Source: Bdellovibrionota bacterium
GTDB taxonomy: Bacteria > Bdellovibrionota > Bacteriovoracia > Bacteriovoracales > Bacteriovoracaceae
Direction of reading: 5' to 3'
NCBI GenBank assembly: GCA_030836365.1
Contig: JAURQB010000128.1
Coordinates: forward strand, 1-11,168
Length of the DNA: 11,168 nucleotides
The number at the start of each line of letters is the position of its first letter. Within the stretch, counting starts at the first letter, position 1. Positions 5,854-11,168 of this stretch are shown here, one piece after another. A model generated the notes under the pieces. It had not been told where the DNA came from. It ran no database searches and saw only the letters and a list, made by a program, of their open reading frames with translations. Position numbers and translations under genes: made by a program.

Positions 5854-6609
5854 GAAGGGTCCATTGTTGCTCACTATGCAAAGACAGGTGAGATGATTGA
5901 AGCTCATAGCTATGTCCTTGAAGGACTTGGCGAAGACTTCATTCCAGGTAATTACAACTTTGATGTTATTGATGACTGGGTAATGATTGGAGATAAAGAA
6001 AGCTTTCTCATGACAAGAAAGCTTCTGACAAAACAAGCTATATACGCAGGAGGCAGCTCAGGAGGCGCTGTATGTGGAGCAATAAAATATGCAAAAACGT
6101 TAAAGGAACCAAAAAAGATCCTCGTTATTTTACCTGACTCAGGAAATCGATACAGCAGCAAAATATTTAATGACGACTGGATGAGTGACAATGGTTACAG
6201 AGAATCAACTTTTAATATTCAAATTAAAGAAGTTCTCACTCTATTGAACAAATCCAATGATGACATCATCACTATTTCTGATAGAAAAAACATTGGAGAT
6301 GCCATTGCGCTGATGAATGAAAAAGGTATTTCTCAAGTTCCTGTTGTTGACGGTGATCAAATCAAGGGCGTAGTGCAGGAGAAAGACCTTCTCAAACCTC
6401 TTTACGAGGGCGAGTTTCATTCGAGTGATTCAATATCACTTGCTTTAACCAGTGCATTTCAAGTAGTTGACCAAGAAGAGTTGTTATCAAAAGTTACTGA
6501 TTCTCTACTGAACAAGCAAACAGTGATCGTTTTAGAAAAAAATAAAATTAAATCACTTCTCACCAACATCGATATTCTACAATTTATTTCTCATAATGGA
6601 GATCTTTAA
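5830..6609 (+). CDS. cbs: Cystathionine beta-synthase, C-terminal part with CBS-domain pair
   Basis: This is the remainder of Cbs in the -1 frame. Counting from TTG 5830, it contains GIDCEGS (5-11), GLGEDFIPGN (32-41), the glycine-rich GGSSGGAVCGA (74-84) and LPDSGNRYSSKIFNDDWM (101-118). All of these belong to the PLP catalytic domain. Two regulatory CBS domains follow (about 139-192, with GISQVPVVDGDQIKGVVQEKDL, and about 200-255). Such Bateman modules bind adenosyl ligands and often tune Cbs activity. If produced by frameshift, the segment begins at 5815. If made separately, TTG 5830 overlaps the upstream TGA (TTGA), and GGTGAT (5818-5823), which matches the anti-Shine-Dalgarno complement, lies 6 bases upstream, so reinitiation is possible. 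No frame damage is seen beyond the single break, which argues against an old pseudogene. It ends 3 bases before the next start. Confidence 0.85.
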   Translation: MTVVGIDCEGSIVAHYAKTGEMIEAHSYVLEGLGEDFIPGNYNFDVIDDWVMIGDKESFLMTRKLLTKQAIYAGGSSGGAVCGAIKYAKTLKEPKKILVILPDSGNRYSSKIFNDDWMSDNGYRESTFNIQIKEVLTLLNKSNDDIITISDRKNIGDAIALMNEKGISQVPVVDGDQIKGVVQEKDLLKPLYEGEFHSSDSISLALTSAFQVVDQEELLSKVTDSLLNKQTVIVLEKNKIKSLLTNIDILQFISHNGDL

Positions 6610-6612
6610 AAA

Positions 6613-7785
6613 ATGAAAACACTTAAAAAAGATATAGGATTTGCAACAAAATCTATTCACGTTGGCAATGATCCAGATAAAACAAACGGTGCGATTGCAC
6701 CGGCCATATATGCAACTTCTACTTATGTCCAAGAAGCTCCGGCAAAACATCTTGGCTATGAGTATTCGAGAACACACAATCCAACTCGTTCACGTTTAGA
6801 GGAGTGCCTTAATTCCTTAGAGGGAGGAAAGGGCTGTGTTGCGACGAGTTCAGGAATGTCTGCAATGAGCCTAGTTCTTCACTCCTTAAAAGAAGGGGCA
6901 AAAGTACTTTGTGGTGATGACGTTTATGGAGGAACTTATAGACAGCTAACGACAATTTTCCATCATAAATTAAACATTGAATTTATTGATACAACGGATA
7001 CTAAAAAAACAATTACGAGAATTAAAAGTTTTAAGCCTGATTTAATATGGCTAGAAACTCCGACTAATCCACTATTAAAAGTTTCCGACATTAGTGCTAT
7101 TGCGAAAGCATCAAAAGAAAATAAGTCTCACTTGTTAGTAGATAATACTTTTATGACTCCATATTTTCAGAAACCATTAAATCTTGGTGCAGACACTGTA
7201 CTTCACTCAATGACCAAATACATCAATGGCCACAGCGATGCTATCGGTGGGGCCATTGTTACAAATAACACTAAATTTCTGGAGAAAGTAAGAGCATTAC
7301 AAAATTCTCTAGGCCCATGTTTAAGTCCATTTGATTCATGGGTCATTCTTAGAGGGATTAAAACACTAGAGGTGAGAATGGATCGACACCAAGAAAATGC
7401 TAAAAAAATTGCCTCCTTTTTAGAGTCGCACTCAGGGGTTAAAAAGGTTATTTACCCCGGCCTTCGATCGCACCCTGGTCATCGAATTATGAAGAAAAAT
7501 ACATCCGGTTTTGGGGGAATGATTTCTTTTTACCTCAAAGGAGGAATGAAAGAATCAAATCGTTTTCTAAAAAAAATTAAGCTATTTTCATTAGCCGAAA
7601 GCTTGGGTGGAGTAGAATCTTTAGTGGAGCAACCAGCGACCATGACTCATGCATCAATCCCTAAAAATGTGCGAGAGTCAATTGGCATCGAGGATAGTCT
7701 TATAAGGCTTTCTGTTGGCATTGAAAATATTAATGACCTCATTAACGATCTTGATGATGCGATAACATTTGCGATCAAAAAATAA
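6613..7785 (+). CDS. Cystathionine gamma-lyase / gamma-synthase family enzyme
   Basis: This 390-residue PLP enzyme of the Cys/Met metabolism family (fold type I) is full length. Motifs include FATKSIHVGNDPD (10-22), YEYSRTHNPTRSRLE (49-63) with the Tyr-Ser-Arg that contacts the phosphate of the neighbouring subunit's PLP, SSGMSA (79-84), DDVYGGTYR (102-110), ETPTNP, VDNTFMTPYFQ and SMTKYINGHSD with Schiff-base K202. The C-terminus has LAESLGGVESL, MTHASIP and IRLSVGIE. It closely resembles vertebrate and bacterial gamma-lyases, which split cystathionine to cysteine, 2-oxobutyrate and ammonia. Gamma-synthases share most of these motifs, so sequence alone is not decisive. The position right after cbs, in a run with gshA, favours the lyase (reverse transsulfuration). 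ATG 6613 lies 9 bases after GGAGAT (6598-6603). It is the last gene of the plus-strand run. Confidence 0.9.
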   Translation: MKTLKKDIGFATKSIHVGNDPDKTNGAIAPAIYATSTYVQEAPAKHLGYEYSRTHNPTRSRLEECLNSLEGGKGCVATSSGMSAMSLVLHSLKEGAKVLCGDDVYGGTYRQLTTIFHHKLNIEFIDTTDTKKTITRIKSFKPDLIWLETPTNPLLKVSDISAIAKASKENKSHLLVDNTFMTPYFQKPLNLGADTVLHSMTKYINGHSDAIGGAIVTNNTKFLEKVRALQNSLGPCLSPFDSWVILRGIKTLEVRMDRHQENAKKIASFLESHSGVKKVIYPGLRSHPGHRIMKKNTSGFGGMISFYLKGGMKESNRFLKKIKLFSLAESLGGVESLVEQPATMTHASIPKNVRESIGIEDSLIRLSVGIENINDLINDLDDAITFAIKK

Positions 7786-7791
7786 TTCATC

Positions 7792-8403
7792 CTAGAAGTC
7801 GTACAGCTTTTCTTCATTATTCGAATCACTTTCGTCTATTCTAGATTTATGAGTGACGCTTTTTTGAATCTTGTCTTCTAGGCCATTCATAAAAGTTGAG
7901 CCACTTAAAACAATTTCTACAGGCTTTTCATAAGAAAAGACAATATTGTTACTTAAGTATTGTTTTAATAGTAAGTATGTACAATAAACTTTTCCATGGG
8001 GCGAGGTTAAATCCTCTCTAATTCCTTTACCATAAATTAATCCGTTATCCTCTAACACTGTTCTTACTTGATCAAATTCTTCACAATAATCGTTTTTTTC
8101 TCCTGTACATTTTTCGCCATTTTTCTTCGCGACATTTTGAAGATTGTTTCCATATTTAATGTGTATAGGCTCGCGACAAATATCAATATGCCACTTCGAT
8201 TTAATATACTTCGCTTTTTGCAATTCAATAATTACGTCACATTTTTTCTTCGTAATCGTCAGCGACTCTTTAAGATACCCAAAAGGGTCAATTCCTTTTT
8301 CGATGGTTGTGGAAAACTCATTTTTCAAACATCTCTCGTCTTCAAATCCATATGAATGTGAAAAACTAAGCAAGATTATTATTCCAAATACTATTTTATT
8401 CAT
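7792..8403 (-). CDS. Secreted six-cysteine protein of unknown function
   Basis: I do not recognise this 203-residue protein. It starts with a typical Sec signal peptide (MNKIVFGIIILLSFSHSYG, cleavage probably after residue 19), so the mature protein is periplasmic or exported. The mature part has six cysteines (contexts ERC, KKC, DIC, EKC, DYC and VYC), an even number that suggests three disulfides. It is otherwise charged and Lys-rich, with an acidic tail (DESDSNNEEK). The start is ATG 8403, with GAGG about 8 bases upstream, inside the end of the PP2C-like gene. The two genes overlap by 8 bases and are probably translationally coupled. It converges on the gamma-lyase gene with only 6 bases between the two stops. 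Confidence 0.75.
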   Translation of the reverse strand: MNKIVFGIIILLSFSHSYGFEDERCLKNEFSTTIEKGIDPFGYLKESLTITKKKCDVIIELQKAKYIKSKWHIDICREPIHIKYGNNLQNVAKKNGEKCTGEKNDYCEEFDQVRTVLEDNGLIYGKGIREDLTSPHGKVYCTYLLLKQYLSNNIVFSYEKPVEIVLSGSTFMNGLEDKIQKSVTHKSRIDESDSNNEEKLYDF

Positions 8404-9403
8404 TTTGATTTACCTCTTTAATAAGCTTTTCGTTTACAACCAGTGAAATAAAAGTGGCATCACATGGAAGAAACCTACCCGTTTTTTTATTATTTAGAAA
8501 AGAAAAGAAATCATTATATAGACCTGCTAATTCCTTTTCGTCACTGACACCTGTCATAGGCTTGCCATTATAATCACTCATTAACTCCTGGAAACCACTA
8601 GAGCCAATAAAAATATAATCAGAAGCCTTTAATTCTATTTCACCCGAATCTTCATAGATATCACTTCTCATAGAATGCAAGTACATGGTTCCTCTTTTTA
8701 GAAAACGCATAGATGATTTTTTTTGATCTATTTCAAATAGGAATAATCCTTTCACCTCGTCTTTTATTTCTTTAATATATTTTTCAACTTTTGAAAAAAT
8801 ATCTCCTCCTGAATTTTTAATTACAGAAATATTTTTTATAAAATTAACTGAGGAAACATAAGAATTAAAGCTCGCAAGAAAAAAGTATACTTTCTTATTA
8901 ACTTCCTCAATATCAAAGTAATCACCACCAATAGATTCACCTACTAAATATTTACTGTAAAACTTCATATTGTTAAATTGATATTTGCGCAGAGGAACAT
9001 GATCATAATGAACCTTCTCTAAAACCTGCTCTATTCCTCTTAGTTCTTTTAAATTATTTTTTAACTCGTCATACTTTTCTTGATTTAAACTAAAAGCAAC
9101 ATCTAACAAAACTCCACTTTTACCAACAAAAAAAGTAATCTGTTGCTTTAGTACCTCTATTGGTAATCGATGATCCAAGAATATTGTATTCAAACTATTT
9201 GTATCCAAAATAAGGTTAGGCTTATCATAGATGCCTACATTCAAACGATGGCCGGGAGAAGAATCCTCTTCCAGTGGGTTTTCAGCATCAAAAACATGTA
9301 GGATACCATCTGCCATAAGTTTTCTAACTCGATCATCTTCTTGCTCTAACAAATTTTCCAAAATGGTTTTTATTTTTTGATATTTTGCAAAAACTCTTTC
9401 CAC
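8396..9403 (-). CDS. Degenerate PP2C/SpoIIE-like phosphatase-fold protein
   Basis: This 335-residue soluble protein has no signal peptide. The first ~130 residues are an unrecognised regulatory or dimerisation region, with a probable helix at 105-135 (LNQEKYDELKNNLKELRGIEQVLEKV in outline). From about 136 it follows the SpoIIE/PP2C layout: FYSKYLVGESIGGDYFDI (148-165, matching the family GGDfyD block), a strand FLASFNSYVSS where active enzymes have GDVxGxG, DYIFIGSSGFQEL (262-274) where they have a TDG, and CDATFISLVVN (314-324) where they have D-D-x-T. Several metal-binding aspartates are therefore absent, and it may be a non-catalytic binding protein. The start is GTG 9403, directly after an in-frame TAG, 11 bases behind the stop of the upstream gene. 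The fold call is moderate and the lack of activity is inferred. Confidence 0.65.
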   Translation of the reverse strand: MERVFAKYQKIKTILENLLEQEDDRVRKLMADGILHVFDAENPLEEDSSPGHRLNVGIYDKPNLILDTNSLNTIFLDHRLPIEVLKQQITFFVGKSGVLLDVAFSLNQEKYDELKNNLKELRGIEQVLEKVHYDHVPLRKYQFNNMKFYSKYLVGESIGGDYFDIEEVNKKVYFFLASFNSYVSSVNFIKNISVIKNSGGDIFSKVEKYIKEIKDEVKGLFLFEIDQKKSSMRFLKRGTMYLHSMRSDIYEDSGEIELKASDYIFIGSSGFQELMSDYNGKPMTGVSDEKELAGLYNDFFSFLNNKKTGRFLPCDATFISLVVNEKLIKEVNQNE

Positions 9404-9414
9404 CTAATCACCCA

Positions 9415-10371
9415 TTATTTACAAAAGCCTACAGTGCTATTTGTGTTGATGTTATGTACTTGCATAATTTGGCAATCCTTAATGCCCGCATAGACATCGT
9501 GAGGCACACACTCTTTTTTATTACCAAGTTTGTTCGCCCACTTCAGATTTTCTCTACAGTTCAAAAACTCTTCTTTATTTAGGCAAACCCAGTAGCCAAG
9601 TTCACAATTATAAGCAAGCCCGCGGCCCAAGGCCTCATAATTGACTTTTATTCCCTTTTTTCTATCAAGCTCTTCAGACAGTTTTTCCGAAATCTTATCA
9701 AATGCGCTGATATTAGTTTCCTCATTTTTTTCCAAGCCTACACCTCCACTCTCTCTAGGATTTGTATTTAAGTCCTGAACCATTGGGACTTTCTCGAAAG
9801 GACTTTTCGATGTTTCCTTTTGTACTTTTTTCTTAGGTTGGGTCTCTGTTTTTTCTTTTGCTTCAAAGTTTGTTAGGTCAGATAATTTCTCCGGTGCCTT
9901 AAAGTCTCCAACTTCTTCGTCTGCAACTGTTTTTTCATCTGGAATAATAAACTCTGTTTCAACTAATTTATCCTTTGATTTTTCCTCTTCATTTACTAAT
10001 TCCGTTAAGTTGTTAGTATTTTCGTTTATTTTATTTTTCTTTTTTAATTTTTTACTAACTTTATTATTACTCGGAATATCATTGTTAGATGGAACCTCTT
10101 CCTCTGGGCCGAAAAGAAAGACCGCGATCCCCATAACAACAATCAACATAATTATATTTTTTCTTTTTTTATCAGATTCGGTTAATTCAGGCTTTTGGTC
10201 ACTATCTTCAACTGTCTCAACATCTCCTTCGAGATCCGATTGATCGATTTTATGATCAATTGCAGTTTCTTCCTCCCCATGGGAATCTTGCTCAGTGCTT
10301 TTATCTTTTGATTTGTTCAAAAAGGGTATTGAGCTTTTAATATTTTCGATAATTTCTTTTAATTTTTCCAT
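9415..10371 (-). CDS. Single-pass membrane protein with six-cysteine periplasmic end
   Basis: I do not recognise this 318-residue protein. Residues 1-71 are a highly charged, acidic cytoplasmic stretch ending in KKRK. A transmembrane helix follows (72-88, NIIMLIVVMGIAVFLF), and the positive-inside rule puts the rest in the periplasm. Residues about 90-235 are a low-complexity Lys/Glu/Asn/Thr linker, probably unstructured. The last ~75 residues form a compact region with six cysteines (256, 263, 272, 288, 300, 317) and aromatic residues, likely a small disulfide-bonded domain. The layout (cytoplasmic tail, one helix, long linker, folded tip) resembles TonB- or VirB10-like spanning proteins in architecture only; I see no sequence match. 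It is first of a three-gene minus-strand operon. ATG 10371 has no clear ribosome site, but a TATAAT lies about 30 bases upstream. Confidence 0.75.
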   Translation of the reverse strand: MEKLKEIIENIKSSIPFLNKSKDKSTEQDSHGEEETAIDHKIDQSDLEGDVETVEDSDQKPELTESDKKRKNIIMLIVVMGIAVFLFGPEEEVPSNNDIPSNNKVSKKLKKKNKINENTNNLTELVNEEEKSKDKLVETEFIIPDEKTVADEEVGDFKAPEKLSDLTNFEAKEKTETQPKKKVQKETSKSPFEKVPMVQDLNTNPRESGGVGLEKNEETNISAFDKISEKLSEELDRKKGIKVNYEALGRGLAYNCELGYWVCLNKEEFLNCRENLKWANKLGNKKECVPHDVYAGIKDCQIMQVHNINTNSTVGFCK

Positions 10372-10401
10372 GATTTTTAAATAAGTAGTGTAGCTTTACT
10401 T

Positions 10402-10423
10402 ATTATACTCTAAATCATGATTT
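10402..10423 (-). promoter_or_regulatory. Probable promoter -10 with adjacent 12-bp palindrome
   Basis: On the minus strand a perfect TATAAT (10407-10402) lies about 30 bases before ATG 10371, giving a short leader. No good -35 is present at 17 bases (GAGATT); TTGAAA is only 13 bases away. A perfect palindrome AAATCATGATTT (10412-10423) ends four bases upstream of the -10, where an activator or repressor could bind. A second dyad, AATAAGTA/TACTTATT (10380-10387 and 10397-10404), covers the expected start site. It could alternatively be a weak hairpin behind the upstream ATP-grasp gene. Confidence 0.5.
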
Positions 10424-10428
10424 CAATC

Positions 10429-11168
10429 TCATAATTCCAATACTAAACCAAAACGATATGATATTTTGTGATGACTAGGGGTTATTTTTACAATTGAATT
10501 TGATCCTTGCTTTAATTTTAAATATTCGCGGTAGTTATACATTTTAAAAGAAAGGTGGTGCCCAGAAAAATACTGGTCAGATATCGTGTTCAGAATCTGG
10601 CCCATTGATTGTCGATAATTCAATTCATTAAAAAAAAGCTCGCCATCAGAGGAAATAAAACCATCAATTTGAATTGGAGACTTGGCGTATTTCTGTAAAT
10701 CCTTAAAAGAATTTATATATTCATTTCTTATAAAAATTTCATCAGCGTGTATTAATCTTGAACCTTTATATTGACCTCTATTATCAACATTATTTATGTA
10801 AAAATTTACTTCGTCATTATTTATCAAGAGACCAAAATCCTTTGCTCGACAATAATATGTTGAAGCCAAGTCGTCAGGTTTTAAGGTAATATTGCCATTA
10901 TTTTCAATAATCTGAAGCCCTTGTCCTGAAAATCCTAGTTTTTTTCTGACAATAATCTTATCACCCAACTTGTGTATATTTTGGGTATCGTTGACTGTCA
11001 TTGGATAAGGTAAATTTTGATCGCAACAAAATTGCCAAAAAAATTCTTTATCATTAAGTTTTTTTCGAAGATTAAAATTCTCTAGATCTCCCCACCAATA
11101 CAAATAATTCGATTGAGGATGATTATCGATCTTCGCTTCGATTTTAAAGTTTCTTTTTAAAAACTTTA
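10429..11168 (-). CDS. ATP-grasp-like protein, 5' end beyond right edge
   Basis: The minus-strand frame is open from the right edge to TGA at 10429, so 245 residues are visible and the N-terminus is missing. A TTG at 11103 is not a likely start, because the frame continues upstream with protein-like sequence (KRNFKIEAKIDNHPQSN). Features suggest an ATP-grasp ligase. There is a lysine strand with a glycine-rich loop (DKIIVRKKLGFSGQGLQII), a middle acidic region, and near the C-terminus IQIDGFISSDGELFFNELNYR, matching the D-x-(6-10)-E-x-N metal/ATP site of the fold, followed by QSMG. The substrate cannot be told. A role in joining carboxylates to amines is the family norm but unproven here. It lies 57 bases upstream of the next minus-strand gene, which has its own likely promoter. 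Confidence 0.65.
   Translation of the reverse strand, partial: KFLKRNFKIEAKIDNHPQSNYLYWWGDLENFNLRKKLNDKEFFWQFCCDQNLPYPMTVNDTQNIHKLGDKIIVRKKLGFSGQGLQIIENNGNITLKPDDLASTYYCRAKDFGLLINNDEVNFYINNVDNRGQYKGSRLIHADEIFIRNEYINSFKDLQKYAKSPIQIDGFISSDGELFFNELNYRQSMGQILNTISDQYFSGHHLSFKMYNYREYLKLKQGSNSIVKITPSHHKISYRFGLVLEL

Noticed and set aside
5231..6609. Decayed cbs pseudogene
   Set aside because: There is only one frame change and all catalytic and regulatory motifs are intact on both sides, unlike a decaying gene; a recent single-base loss remains possible.
8068..8446. Two plus-strand open frames with hydrophobic Phe-rich translations
   Set aside because: They are antisense to the secreted six-cysteine gene; the Phe/Ile richness follows from its Lys/Glu/Asn-rich codons.
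10380..10404. Rho-independent terminator of the ATP-grasp gene
   Set aside because: The 8-bp stem is almost all A-T and no real T-run follows, and it overlaps a consensus -10 box.
1..11168. CRISPR arrays, tRNA genes, insertion sequences
   Set aside because: No regularly spaced repeats, cloverleaf patterns, transposase genes or terminal inverted repeats were seen.

Overview
The window looks like chromosome of a low-GC Gram-negative bacterium. Signal peptides, a lipoprotein and an outer-membrane beta-barrel indicate two membranes. The gene families (PhaR-type DNA-binding domain, paired ArsA-like ATPases, PF08886-type glutamate-cysteine ligase, abundant secreted or lipid-anchored unknowns) would fit a Bdellovibrio/Bacteriovorax-like predatory lineage, but that placement is inference from gene content. 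I see no tRNA, rRNA, insertion sequence, phage gene or CRISPR array.

Layout. (1) 1-729, minus strand: a TPR-repeat lipoprotein whose 3' end lies beyond the left edge. (2) 730-1092: a 363-base non-coding divergent region with several dyads. (3) 1093-7785, plus strand: one tightly packed run, probably a single transcription unit: a PhaR-type regulator, a small outer-membrane beta-barrel, two ArsA/Get3-like ATPases, glutamate-cysteine ligase (gshA), cystathionine beta-synthase (cbs) and a cystathionine gamma-lyase/synthase family enzyme. Junctions from the beta-barrel onward are 6 bases apart or less, or overlap. (4) 7792-10371, minus strand: a secreted six-cysteine protein, a degenerate PP2C/SpoIIE-like protein and a single-pass membrane protein with a six-cysteine periplasmic end, read as an operon from 10371 leftward. 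(5) 10429-11168, minus strand: an ATP-grasp-like protein whose 5' end lies beyond the right edge.

How the genes work together. Cbs plus cystathionine gamma-lyase would turn homocysteine and serine into cysteine (reverse transsulfuration), and GshA would join that cysteine to glutamate, the first step of glutathione synthesis. The plus-strand run is therefore best read as a cysteine/low-molecular-weight thiol supply module. Attached to it are a putative regulator, an outer-membrane barrel and an ATPase pair whose substrate is unknown. No glutathione synthetase (gshB) is present in the window.

The most striking feature is in cbs. The reading frame breaks at about 5815 inside the PLP domain, directly at a T_TTA_AAA heptamer that is in phase for -1 slippage, and a perfect 7-bp hairpin lies downstream. 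A -1 shift there restores a normal ~459-residue protein. The alternatives are loss of one A from a short A-run in the genome, or an assembly error.
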